NCBI GenBank assembly: GCA_015039365.1
Contig: WION01000036.1
Span: 124,001-188,000, forward strand
DNA from: Amanita rubescens
Lineage: Eukaryota > Basidiomycota > Agaricomycetes > Agaricales > Amanitaceae
Direction of reading: 5' to 3'
DNA: 64,000 nt
The notes under the pieces were generated by a model that saw only the letters and a program-made list of their open reading frames with translations, did no database searches and was not told where the DNA came from. A program made the position numbers and the translations under genes. Below, in pieces: positions 34,878 through 46,715 of this stretch. Every line of letters begins with the position of its first letter. Position 1 is the stretch's first letter.

Positions 34878-37831
34878 ATGCCGAAACCTCAGGAAACTCC
34901 GCGTTCCTACGCCCCCTTTACCAGCAAGTACATGACGATACAGGAAGAGAAAGCAGACGAGATTATCAACAGAGTGCAGAAAGAACTTGAGTATTACATT
35001 CGCTGTTGCGATACGGATGTTTTCTTGAAGGAAATCCTTCCCGTTGACGGAGAGACCATTCGTCACATATCCGAAAGTATCCAAACATATTCGTCTGGAC
35101 GCTGGGCGGGCCTTCCGTTGTCGGCGAAGACTGCAGAAAAACAGTATTATGACCCCTTCGTCTCGGCGGCTAACAGCATTTGCGCTGCGATTCCAAAGAC
35201 TATTGGACTGGAAGGCGAATGGGTCAATCGTGCTTCTAAACCGCCAACATCATCTATCGCGGAATCGGCGAAAACTCGGCCTGACTGTCTCTTCGTGTCA
35301 AGGTCATCTGCAATCGAGTACGCGGAGGAAAAGCTTGGCCAGCTCGGACAATCGCAAGAAGGCTTGACCAATGAGCAAAAGCACAAGAACAAGAAAGAAT
35401 TGGTACGAATTAAACGTTGTTGGTACATACTTCATTCGCTTATCAGCGCTCTTAGAAAGAACAGCTGAGTGTTTGGTGGCGTCAAATCCACGTGCTTGTG
35501 GAAGTCAAGAATGGCCATACCCAGGAAGATTTCGTAGAAGCTATGTGGCAGACATGCGGGTATCTTCGTCAAGTTCTTCGGGAGCAACTGGATCGTCGCT
35601 TCGCAATCGCTCTGGTCTTATGTCATGACCATCTTACTGTCTTATTGAGCGATAGATCAGGTATCCTTTTCACGAAGGATCCGATCGACATACACCGCGA
35701 GCCCTCCAAGTTTATCCATATCATTGCCGCTTTCTCCGTTTTAAAGCCATGGCAAATTGGTTGGGACCCTCACATGGAAGTATACGACCCCGAAAGCCAC
35801 AAATCTCACCCCTCTTACCTCGTCGCCGATGATACGAGGTTTTTCAAACCCGATCTATCCGAAACTCACTGGGAGATAGATATTCCGTCGAAAGATGGTG
35901 GGAGAGAGAAGGTCATAACCTTAGTCGCCCTTTCGATAAATCATGCAGAAGTGATGCGAGGACGTGCAACGTTAGTTTGGGAAGCTATACGGAAGCAAGC
36001 GATCGGCACCGATGAGGTTTGATTTTGTTATGGCCATCGTCGCTTCTATTACTGATCAAAATACAGATCCAGATTTTTGTTGTCAAACGTTATTGGCGTC
36101 CCTACGATCCGGAGCAAACTGGGTCGCTGAGCTATTTACCAGAAGGCGATAGATATCGTCGAGTTCCGTCATGGGAAGAACGTATTTATTCATCCGAGGA
36201 CATCAAGATCAACGGCACTCTTGATTCGACCTTGGAATTTGTGCGTCGCGGCCTGCAGATACAGTGCCCGCAGCGACCTGAGTCCACAAGCAAGAAACGA
36301 ACCGTGCGAGACGAAAATCGTCGTGATCATCAGGACGCTACCCAGAGCAAAGATAAAAGCAAGGAGGACCTTCTTTACTCCTGTTCTGATGAAATAAAGC
36401 CGGCGACCAGTAGAGTTCATACGCAAGTGATACACACGTATACGGGCTGGTCGCTCAGACATTTCAAAGATCTAAAAGAATTGCTTGGAGTGATAAGCGA
36501 TATTATCAAAGGTAAAGTAATTTGCGTTATCATTCGGCTTTATATTATTGATGACGGCTCCAATCGCAAAGAACACAAGCAACTGTACTACAAAGGCTTC
36601 ATACTTCATCGCGATATCAGTATCGAAAATATCCTAATCATCGATTCAGATGGTCAGACGAAAGGGCGGCTCATCGATCTTGATCACGCAAAGGTTGTCG
36701 GGTCGCCAAAGACGATGAAGATGTGTAATGCTAGCCGCGAGGAGGTTGAAAGCGTGGATCACCATCTTGTCAGATATCGGCCAATCGATGCTAAGGTCAT
36801 TAAGAAAGTCATTGAGTACTTCCCGGCGGACGACCCCCTCGATGCTGCAACTTATATACGGGACATCATGCGGTGGCGAGAGAAACATTTTGGTCTAAAA
36901 TTTGATCATGGTATAAGTCTTGCGGACTTAGGCTGGGACAAAGAGGTAAAATGCGCACTTGAAAAATCTTCGCGGAGAACTGAGCCACGGCTAGATTTTG
37001 GATCCTCCCCTTTTTTCTGGCCGTCAGCCCCAGAAGGGAGAGCTAACAGTATGTTCCTTTTCTCGCGAGACGTTCTGCGTGTTCTAAGCATTGCAGGGAA
37101 CACTTCCATTTATCAGCATAGAAGGCTTAAAAATGATGTTCTACACCATTAAGCCAACTAACGACAATCAAGGTCGTCTTGATTGGTTCCACGATGCCGT
37201 TCACGATATGGAATCACTTTTTTGGGTCCTCATGTACATTTGCTTAACTCGAAGAGGTCCTGGCGCAGGTATGTGGCGAGAAGAACTGTTGCAAGACGCT
37301 TCGAACAAAGACGAAGAGCTGGAGAAACTTCTCAACCTTAACTTCGATAATAAGGATCAGCACATCATCCTCAAAAACAAATTAAACCTGTTCAACCCGT
37401 CAGAATCGTTAATGAAAGACGCCATCGAGAAGTTTCACCCGTACTTTGAAAATTTGAAATCTATGATGATTCAGTGGTGGTCTGTACTCATCATCGCATT
37501 GGACAAACGCAAGATCGAGTACTTCACTATTCATGACCAAATCCTCACTATTCTCGACAACACCATATTCAATCTACCTCCCGAATCTGACGAGTACCTT
37601 TCGTTCACGAAGAAAGAAATCGAGAGGAGAGAAACCGTACACAACGAGCGTTTGCGATTGTTTAGGTCGGGAGCAGGAGCGGCAACGAAAGTTGTTGATC
37701 TTCAAGTTTTCGAGTCACCTGAGCGTGCCGTTTTCACGCAGGCTTCATCCACCCGGTCCAGTAAATTCCCTCCCGAACCGGAATCTCCGACCCCGCGTCA
37801 CAAAAAGCAGAGAAGGGAGCATGATAATTAG
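34878..37831 (+). CDS. FunK1 fungal-type protein kinase C (intact)
   Basis: Five exons (34878-35402, 35456-36016, 36067-36511, 36572-36945, 37097-37831) join in frame into about 879 residues. The N-terminal region (MPKPQETPRSY...) has the family's PFVSAANSICAAIP and TRPDCLFVSR. Exon 2 has VEVKNGHTQEDF, GYLRQVLREQLDRRF and HWEIDIPSKDG. The kinase core shows TYTGWSLRHFKDLKELL, LHRDISIENILI (HRD with Asn five residues on), LIDLDHAK (DLD in place of DFG), LADLGWD, GTLPFISIEGL and HDAVHDMESLFWVLMYICL. This is the Pkinase_fungal (PF17667) layout. Substrates are unknown; FunK1 families are expanded in multicellular basidiomycetes. The basic tail KKQRREHDN may be a nuclear signal. Sister of relics A and B. 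Confidence 0.9.
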
Positions 37832-37994
37832 TTCAGCAATTTTATCATCGTGAATTGGCGTACGATTGTAGTATATACCTGTGCTTGTACTTTTACTTAA
37901 CGTCTTTGATGTGCAATCGAGTGTTGATCTTACGTTAAATAGGCAGTCGACGGCCCTGAAACGACCATACGCTGCTAAAGGCGGGGCTTCAATA

Positions 37995-39230
37995 TGGCCC
38001 TTTCCGAGTAGAACCGTTTGGTAGCGCCATATGTACTGGTCATCATATGATCTTATGCGGAGTTTTTCTGACGAGCATTGTACTAAATAAAGTCGTCATG
38101 AGTATGGTCGCATCGGAGGATTGAACCCTAGGCACGTCTGCCAGATAAAGTTGGAGTTGCTGGAAGGATCTGCAACCAGAAAGGAAGAATTATCTCTAAG
38201 GGAACCGAGTTGATAACAACATGCGCGCAGCTATTGGCTAGGTAGTAAGTGAGAAAAGTGACCCTACATGAAACTTTTCCCCAAGGTCGTTTCTTCGGCC
38301 GTTCTGATGATGTTCTCAGTGACATGGGAGAGAATCTATAAATGTTGGACAAGGCGCCGATAATTTTTTTCTGCATTGGGTTATTTGTTTCTCTCGTTTC
38401 GGGCCCGGGTAGCATGCACCTCTCAAGACAACTGGATCTGATGGCGACGAGTTGCATAGCTTGAAATGACGTAGTACGGATTCAGGAATGATATAGGTAA
38501 ATTAAGGCACCCAATTATAATCGACCAATGACAAATGCAATAGGCGTCGACTCTGCCAGGACTCGTAGGCGAAGGCGCGAAAGTCTGGATATGAATGACA
38601 GGCGAAATTATATGGCAATGCTGTGTCAGGTGCTTCATTGAAACCGTTCTGGTCTCGTATACCAACCCAGGGCTACGAAACTTGACAGATGCCTGACAGT
38701 GTAATTATATATAGCATTTCAACCATTGAGCAGGGAGATATGTTTGTCGTGGCGCGTGGCAAAGTCAGTCACGTCATCGAGTCCGATTCGGCGTCCCATT
38801 GACGAATAAATACCACGACAAGCAGCTACCATTATATATATACTACGAGTTACTGTACTACGTGCAATACAAATGAAGATAGAGTGGAGAGACAAGCTAT
38901 ACTACGAGCTGAACTACTAGCTATATACGCGGTTACAATACAAGTACAAAATACACAACGTGCAGCGAGGGATGGGTGAGCAAAAAGGTATACGACCGAA
39001 TCGAACCCAAATTAAAACCGCAAAACATCAAGAGGAGAGGAAAGGCCAAAAAAAAGAGAGAACGTGACCGCGATGGTTACTTAATGCAGATCTTCTTCAT
39101 CCGAATATGGCGATACCTGAATAGCGCGATAGAGCGGGTGCCTTCGAGGACGTCGAATGGCGCGACCTGAGCGACCCGATCGGCTCGTTGACCGGCTGCT
39201 AGAAAGAGAGGACACGTCCGACGCCGCTCC
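37995..39230. other. Intergenic, no gene recognised
   Basis: Short ORFs only. At 38836-38925 several TACTACGAG-type words recur (TACTACGAGTTACTGTACTACG, TACTACGAGCTGAACTACTAG), a weak low-complexity patch. Confidence 0.4.
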
Positions 39231-39238
39231 ATGAAACC

Positions 39239-40255
39239 CTACCACTCCTGTCCCATCTGAACTCGTTCCCTCGTCGTCAGTCCTCCAAAGTCGTCACCTT
39301 CGCGCGGTGGAGGGACTACCAACACCAGCCTAAACGCGTCCTTTCCATTAAGATAAAACCTATAAAGCCTCTTTTCCCTAATAAACCCCAACGATTCGTA
39401 TAAACACAACGCGGGTTGGTTGTCGTATTCCGTTTCGAGTACGATCTATATTTGTTTGGGTGGGTGGGGTCCGGGCGGGCGCGGGAATTTTGATTTGGGG
39501 GGTAACCCGAGGCACGGTGAGGTAATGGAATAATAGAGGTCGTGTGACCGACTCACCTCGTCTGCTCCGTCTTCTTTCATAGTTGAGATGGCGTTTCGGA
39601 CGAGTGTGCTTGCTGGTGGTGGTGATAGTGATAGGTGGCGAGCGCGAGAATAGTGCGGTGACAAGTCGGAAAGAGAGAGGCGTGTGTGCGCGTGTGCGTG
39701 AGTTGCGGGTAAAGAGAGGAGAAAAACGGTGCGAGTGAGTTAAACGGTATATGATATGGTATTCGGAGGGATAAGGGGTGAAAAAGAATGAAAGGGTGGA
39801 CGAGACACATACCGATACCCCGGTTCCGCCATTCCTTGCGTACGCTGAGCATCGCAATGTACCCTCTATTCGCCAAATCTCGGTGTATACTCTGTTTACA
39901 TATGATAACACCAACGGGTTCCGATGTAGGAGCGTCGTTCGAGAATGCCTGTGGTCGCGTTCGAGCACTCCCGCTACATGAACACGAACATGGAACGGAC
40001 TTACAAGAAAAGATAGATGGGGCCTGCTCCAACGAGCGTCAAAACGTCAATGTCAATCCAACCGGTGATAAAGAAGACAACCGCGACCGTACCATTGATG
40101 CAAGAAATATCTAAAGGTGTAAATGACATATGGCTCTGAGAGCTCACTCTGAACTAAGGCCATGATATGCGATAGATCAGTTTCGCCATTGTACGGTCTG
40201 TAGAGGATAGTGGTTGTCGGACATTGAGTGGGTTGATGTGTTTGCTGTGATGTAA
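39239..40255 (-). CDS. NAA30: N-alpha-acetyltransferase 30 (NatC catalytic subunit)
   Basis: Exons on the minus strand give [133 protein letters not shown] and [11 protein letters not shown]. This is a near-consensus Mak3/Naa30 GNAT domain; RNRGIG is the acetyl-CoA loop. It acetylates N termini starting Met-hydrophobic, as part of NatC on ribosomes. Introns are 39446-39556, 39613-39812, 39949-40004 and 40024-40092. The exon between the last two is only 19 nt (40005-40023). The start codon is not certain: the open frame runs upstream without ATG, so a first exon may be missed. Confidence 0.85.
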
Positions 40256-40329
40256 AGAAGCGAATAAGAAAGGTCGTGGCGTGGCGTGTCGCATGAGGCA
40301 CCTCCGGGATCACGTCCTCGATCAGCTCC

Positions 40330-40845
40330 GTGGCACGTGATGTGTAACGCTTACGTCCTCATCGGACTCGGAGACGCGTCGCGGAACCACGGAGTCCCTA
40401 CGCCAATCCGTAACAGAGATAACTTCTTTATTTCTATTTGTACATTTGTTATATTCTGTTTTACATGATATTCGACTTATCTTGCGCAGATATGGAAACA
40501 AGTATGTGCGTCTCAACGGCAGAAGGCAAAGCAGGCAGGGGATTGGTGGGATATGGACGATATAAAAAAGGAAAACAACTACAATGGTGGGTCCCTACCC
40601 TGGTGCATTTTTATATTTTTAGGCCCAGCCTCGCTTCAAGCAAGGTTATGAACGCGGCTAGAATGGAACAACGATGATAAAGCGCATCTAGCAGATTGGC
40701 GCGTGGCGAGCAACAGGTCAACGATGGACGAATGGGTAATCGTGTTGAGCTTCTTCTCCCTTCTAGATCCAACAACATCGGACCGGCTTCCAACCTCGTG
40801 GCAAATGGAATAGACAGAAGAGAAGGATTGAATCACCGCGTGACC
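40330..40845. other. Intergenic between NAA30 and GATA factor
   Basis: This holds the NAA30 upstream region and the GATA-factor 3' flank. No coding motif is recognised. Confidence 0.4.
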
Positions 40846-40846
40846 C

Positions 40847-43619
40847 CTAGTATACCCGCATAGGGGAGTCATACGATTCGAAGCTAGCCGATCCTCCCGA
40901 CCCAGTCGCAGTTGAAGAATTGGCTAGCGTGCCAGTCTGGTTGCCCTCGTCCGGGAGTGCCATGGGTGGGTGCAAGTAGGTAGAAAACAACGACTCCGTG
41001 TCGTCTGGCAACACCATAGGCGGATGCAAATAGTCCATCGGGCTATCGTCCGTGGGAGGCAGCATCGGCGGATGGAAGAGCGCCGGAGAGCGGTCGGCAT
41101 GCGGGGAGCATAGGAGGGTGCCAAAACGTGTTACCAGAACCCCGCAGCCCAGGACCGTTGGAATTGAGACCATTGGTAGCCCCGTTGGTGTTAGCGTTGG
41201 GCGAGGCACTCGGACTGGTGTTCCCGCATGCGCCAGAAGAGGAAAAGCTGAATGGATAATCAACTGAAGATCGGGCCGAGTTTGACGTCACAGACGACGC
41301 TGCCGAGTAATTGTCAAAAGAGCTGTAAGAAGCCGCACTGGATGGCGGCTCAGACGCCGAGTCCGTGCTCATCCTCCTCCGCTTGGGGGATCTTGGACTC
41401 ATGCTGAGATCCATTTCAGAGTTGTTGCTGCTCGTCGTACTGTCCATGTTGGAGAAAGGGAGAGGCTCAGAGGGAAGACTGTAGTGCTGCAAAAGATAAT
41501 CTGGATGATATGGACCAGGGAAATGGAACTGGTAAGAAGAAGAGTAGAGATTGGATTGGTTGTTGTCGGGCCCCAGGGCGCCAAGAAGTTCGGATTGCGC
41601 AGAACGATACTCCATCTCCTCGTGATAGTCGTAGGAGAGTTGGGTGGTCGAGTCAGGTGCGAGGGTGGGAGAGGGGTCACGGACCGGAGAGGGACGACGA
41701 CTGACGCCAGGACTAGCAGAGGGAGTCTCGGACGTGTTATTGCCGCGCCGTGCATCGTGCCTCGAACGTTTACGAATGACGTCCGACTTCATGGAAATGG
41801 GACGAGCAGAGCCATGCAATTTGTAATACAAGCCACATCTGAGACGGAAATGAATAACAAATTGTGTAAAGCACGGTTTTACTCACGCATTGCAAACCGT
41901 CTTGCCTTCATCGTCCTTTCTCCATAATGGGGTGGCCGTGGTGTGACAGTTGTAGCATTGCGCTGGTAATGCGCTTGAGACATTGACTATATGCGTCCCG
42001 TGTTGTGGCTTACCCATGACATCAACGGTCTCTTGACGGGGCGCAGCTTGTGTCCGACCTTCGCCATGAGTATTGCGCATGCTCTTGGGCCTCGGACGCT
42101 TGTGCTTAGATAGGAGTTAGAGCGAGTATGTGGCTGAATATAGATTAAACTCACGAGCTTGCAATACAAGCCACATGCGTTGCAGTTGAGTTCATCGTTT
42201 AGACCTCTTCTCCACAGGGGCGTATGAGTTGCGCCGCAGTTGGAACATTCAGCTTTAACACCTCCTGGAGCCGAGTTGCTAATATTGGATGTTCGAGAAG
42301 AATTTGTTGCGGTGGCACCGGGCCCAGAGGAACGGCTAGAGGTAGGATTTGTGCTTTGGGTTCTTACTGTCAACGTGGGACGAGTGTTGTTGCCGGCGAG
42401 CGAATTGACCTTGGACGGAACGACGGTATCTGGCAACATTTCCTTGACTCCATGAGAAAGGAGAGAAACAGGGCTTAATGCGCTATCCTTGTTCATGTCC
42501 GCGGAAACGCTATTTCGGTGACGGTGGGTCATGGATTCGAAAGTATTTTGGGGGGAGGTCGTGTTATTGGTCGTGGTAGTCATTCGGGCGGCAGCGGATG
42601 CCCGCCTGCGGGTTTTGCGGGGTTCGGGAACAGGGGCGGGAGGAGGGACAAAAGTAGCTGGTTGCATCACGACATCTTCCTGAGGCTGCTGTGAACGTGG
42701 GACATAAGTGGTGGGAGTGGTTGCAAGATTGGATGAGAGGGAGAAATTGTTTGTATCTTCTAGAATTTCGTCAAGATGAAGCTCGATGGTGGGGCGGACA
42801 ATGCTAAAGCCGTCGTTAGAGGCGGAGGGGTTGAGCCCTTCTCCGTAATTCATGCTATTCGTGACAGAGGGAGTGGGGTATAAGAGAGCAGAAGGACCAA
42901 AGTCGCTGGAAAACAAGGGAGGGAATCTAAGCGAGGGAAGCGTGTCTTTATCATTGGCCTCGTTGGGATTGGCATCATCAGAGGCAAGAGTAGCAGCGAT
43001 GCCGCGAGCGATACCATTAGCGCGAGTGCGTTTGGTGAATTCAGCCGAGGGTCTCAGGTCAGGTTTGTTGACGGGTTGGGTGGTAGGAGGGCTGGGTTGA
43101 TCGACGCTAAAAGTGAACTGCATACGTTTGATCGTTCCGGGCTGGGCGTTCTGACTCGCCTCCCGGCTGCGTTCCTTTTCGGCTGCGCGCTGGCGAATAA
43201 GATCTGCGGAAGGAGTGGGCTTGTAGTCGGGTGCCTCTAACTCCTGGATGCTCCTGGGACGGGGAGGGTGAGGTCGACCGAGGAAGGGAACGCAGGAGAC
43301 TCACCTGCCCTTCTCTTTGTCGAGCTTGTCGCACATGCACTTGGAGAGCTTCTTAAAGTCGCGCTTTGACTTTGCATTGTCGGTGTCTACCATGAGGTTC
43401 TGGAGATGCCAAAGCCTCCAACTAATATTTTCTAGACGCTGGCCTTGCTCAAGATAGCCGGCGACCTTTGTGCAGACCTTCCAAGTTTTAGTCAAAGCTT
43501 CTGAGTCATTGAGATTGCTGAATGCGACAAAAGACTTGTTTCCCTATATAATGTATGAGCGGTGATGGATATATGCGAAGACTAGATACCTTGAATTTGA
43601 GATTGAGGATATTGGGCAT
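40847..43619 (-). CDS. GATA transcription factor with DUF1752 and two zinc fingers
   Basis: The ATG at 43617-43619 begins MPNILNLKFK. Exon 2 gives KVAGYLEQGQRLENISWRLW, the DUF1752 (GATA_AreA) signature. A long Ser/Pro/Thr-rich exon (42155-43253) leads to finger 1, CSNCGATHTPLWRRG...CNACGLYCKL, followed by KRPRPKSMRN. After introns at 42105-42154, 41963-42013 and 41839-41886, finger 2 reads CYNCHTTATPLWRKD...CNACGLYYKLHG with a basic tail. Both keep C-x2-C-x17/18-C-x2-C. It would bind GATA sites; DUF1752 suggests a nitrogen-regulator relative, while two fingers recall Fep1/Urbs1 iron regulators. The C terminus has four HPPM motifs, but the last three are in the other frame after a CCCC run at about 41100. 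The natural end may thus be 40847, or 41043 if the frameshift is real. Confidence 0.8.
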
Positions 43620-43799
43620 GGGGGAATGAAGAAGAGATGAAACTTTGAAAAAGGATGCATAAAAAGAAAAAAACGCGACAAGAGGCGCGCCGGTAGCCGA
43701 GAAGCGCACGTGGGAGATGCCCTCAGCCCTCCTCATGTGACTTATCGATCTAGCACAGCCCGCCCCCTGTGGCGACAACCGACGTCACTGCCGCGATTA

Positions 43800-46090
43800 A
43801 AGCCCACCATTCTTTTGTCTAACATGAGGCTTAATGTGATGACCTAGAAGTATACATACAGAGCCCCTTTCATTATCTATCGCTTACCCTTATCTCACTC
43901 GACATGTCGACTGACGCGGACGAGCGCTCAATTCTTTGCTTAATTTGGCTCACCCAGCTCAAGTGCCTACATAACGTTATATACACATACCGTAAACCCA
44001 TATCGGCTGTGTTGACATATCATATCATCCCAACCTTGGCAAAAATATATTGCCCTCAAGGTTCATATTTCTCACCATGAGCTTTATGCTTTTTTATCAC
44101 GTCTGAAAGTCTAGGGGTATCCTTTTCCATAGTAACTCTTCATACCCAGACGCGAAACACACATGCACGAGGAAGGCGCCGCTTCACGGCAGTCAGTGGC
44201 TGCACCTCAATTGAAATAGAATGGGGATGATAGGTTGATCCCATCAACGGACTTTGCCGCCTTTAGAACCGTCGGTCACGATAGCACCCCCCCTGCGCAA
44301 AATTACTTTGCAGGAGGAACCGTAATCATATTAATAAGGGCGCCCTACCTTTCAATCATAAATCTGGGGACAGCGGTGTCGATCCTTAGACTGTTTACGA
44401 GACCCTTCAATGCCAGACAGCTTGCCTGTCGGATCTCACATGTCAAACGAGTCTATTCCACTCTGTTGCCGCACTGCGCTGGCTATGCTCTCTGGATTCT
44501 GGAAACATACCGGTGTCCGCACACATCACGCCGTGTGTGGGGCTTCTGTCGTGTCAAGAACCCCTGACGGTCTCGACTCAATCAGAAGCAAACCGTCGCC
44601 CGTCGTCAACCCTCTGGCCGTTCTCCATTCTTCGCCTTGAGGCTAAGTATGATGACACCATACATTAGTGAGAGATTCCAGGCGGGGATGGAGTGGCCTG
44701 CGAATCTGGTATCTGAGCTTCTCTAGATAAGCAAGCCGCAATCAGAAACGTGCGTACGACTCTGGTATTAACTGTCACATGCCAATTTCAGAGCTTCTTC
44801 TAGTTCGCTCAGAAAGATCTAAAGGATTGCCAAATGATATCAGAACAACAAGTAATGGTCAGACGGTCTCAAGTGTGAGCTTCCCATATGACAAGGTTTG
44901 CGGCAAGTCTCACGGGCGCAAATCGCGGTTGGACGCTCGCATCCGACATAAGCCTATTATATCCCTACATCATCAAATCATCATCACTTTTTTTTTGATT
45001 CTTGTCGTGACCACTGCCATGGTCCCGACTTGCCTCTTTATGCTCTTTGACCGTGAGTATCGACATGCTCTATCTTTGGAAGGTATCGTATCGGGTGCAG
45101 TGGCCACCTATCGCGATAGTGACGCGCCAATCATGTTCAGCGTAGTGCCCCACACTTGTCATTCGTTTTCCAACGTACCCCGGCGGGTCGGAAAATTGTC
45201 GAACAAGGAGAGCTAGGATTGATGTAATTGTGGGAATGATGGGACTAGAAGAGTAGGAAAATCATCGGTGTAAGTACAGTCACTGAAGCTAGTTGGCAGT
45301 GGCACAAGTTGAGGAGGTAGGGATTGAAATTCATGCTTAGGAGCAACGAAAACCTTTCCGTCACGTCGCCGTCGTTATCTCGCTTCCACTATTCAACGGT
45401 GCTTCATGCGTCCAAATGAAACGTTCATTTGCGAACTTCGTTGACTTTTCTCCATTTATTCAATGAACAAAACGTGCTATCGGACTTCGGTGGTCACCGG
45501 GACTGGCTAAGATCAATTACAAATACTGCTAGTACATATCTACTTCGTATACCGTTGTGCGAAATTACCAAGTTGAGGACAAGGCGTAGATAGACCTCGA
45601 ATTTGAAACTCCAAGTAACGGTATCATGGAGCGAAGTTTGAACGGCGCTTTAGTGAACGCTAAGAACAAGGAAAGTTCGTGCTGCGGCACTTCTTTCGAT
45701 ACCAAGAACTATGGACAGGCATTATCCCACTTCCATTATGCCAAACGCGCTTCTGGATCTTGGCTCGACGCTGCTCCAAATCAAACGAAGCTGGTGTTCA
45801 CAAGTACCTTTTCTCCATTTATTCAATGAACGAAACGTGCCTTCGGACTTCGGCGAAGCCAGTTCGCCTGAAGCCGAGAACACAGGGGTGGGCCGAAATA
45901 GCCATCTTGGAATGATTCGAGAATGTTGGTGGACAATGTTTTCGTAATTGCGTGAAGTTGGTTACCATATCTCCATTTGTTCTTCTGGATTTTGACGGCG
46001 CGTCGCTTTTATTTCTGAAAGCTCGCAGAGCCGCATTGAGCAGTTAAACCTGAAAAAAAGCATGATTCGAGAACACGAAGAGAATTTATG
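43800..46090. other. Gene-poor spacer with a 46-bp direct repeat
   Basis: No recognisable gene. ORFs at 44235-44640 and 44779-45216 have no family motif, although the latter has one hydrophobic stretch (IIITFFLILVVTTAMVPTC). 45445-45490 and 45808-45853 are near-identical copies of a 46-base sequence containing CTCCATTTATTCAATGAAC and CGGACTTCGG. Confidence 0.5.
45445..45853 (+). repeat. Pair of 46-bp direct repeats
   Basis: Copies at 45445-45490 and 45808-45853 differ at only a few positions; their start-to-start distance is 363 bases. Origin unknown. Confidence 0.75.
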
Positions 46091-46114
46091 ATCCCCTATT
46101 CCCTGGTCGTGGCT

Positions 46115-46440
46115 TTTACTGTGGCGTTTCGACAATTTTCACGCTGGCACGTTAACGGACAGTTAACGCTTCCATCTGAAGGAAGAAAAAAAAACTCGTT
46201 TCCCGAGTCACTCACAGAATTGCTGCCGAAATTCCTGGCTGGGAGCGTCCAGAAGAAAAAGTTTTTTTCTTTCAAGTCATTGGACCAACATTTCAAAGTC
46301 CGTGTATTAGCATTGTGCCGGTGCGTCCCTTTTTGATTTTTTGGACACGGCCGCAAAGTGATTGTTATGACTCGACTTGATATTGTTTGGTCTTGTTGAT
46401 CCGTCGTTTACTCAGTCGCGTGGCACCGTCATAGTCGCGC
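46115..46440 (+). repeat. Upstream repeat of FunK1 sub-family 2, copy D
   Basis: This shares a long landmark series with 50030-50240 and 52795-53045: GTTTCGACAATTTTCAC, TTGGCACGTT, GAGTCACT, TGCTGCCGAAA, GAGCGTCCAGAAGAAAAA, GGACCAACATTTC, GCGTCCCTTTTTGA and TTTGGTCTTGTTGA. A last fragment recurs at 61276-61320. It probably belongs to the 5' region of this kinase sub-family. Confidence 0.75.
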
Positions 46441-46715
46441 GCCACTGGACAAGTCGTTCGTATTGTCGTTAGTTCAGACCTCGAGAATCGTCCACGTGAG
46501 TTGGATTTAGTTCAATGTGTAACACGTCTACATTGATGATAGGTTGAATTGGTAAAATCGAGTTAATACTTGACTTTCACCGGACATAGTGGCATTCCAA
46601 CACGAGGTTATTGCGACCTCCAACCCCATCGATAATCAACTAATCCAGATTCAAATTCCGCATTTTCTGAACGTATAAATTGTCTCATTACAGGTCAGTC
46701 GTCTGCTCTATCGTC

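Noticed and set aside
36019..37152. Single long ORF of 377 codons through FunK1 C
   Set aside because: It includes a 60-nt in-frame intron and a read-through of the 151-nt intron; the spliced model matches the paralogues.
38105..38165. GGATTGAACCC on the plus strand looked like the T-arm of a minus-strand tRNA
   Set aside because: No matching acceptor stem, D-arm or anticodon arm can be placed around it.
38836..38925. Recurring TACTACGAG words as a possible satellite
   Set aside because: Irregular spacing and few copies; only weak low complexity.
39378..40032. Long minus-strand ORFs of 196 and 151 codons overlapping NAA30
   Set aside because: They run through introns in wrong frames; the GNAT-domain exons explain the region.
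46096..46356. Overlapping ORFs of 82 and 86 codons on both strands
   Set aside because: The segment is the non-coding upstream repeat shared with 50.0 and 52.8 kb, and the frames are not conserved among copies.
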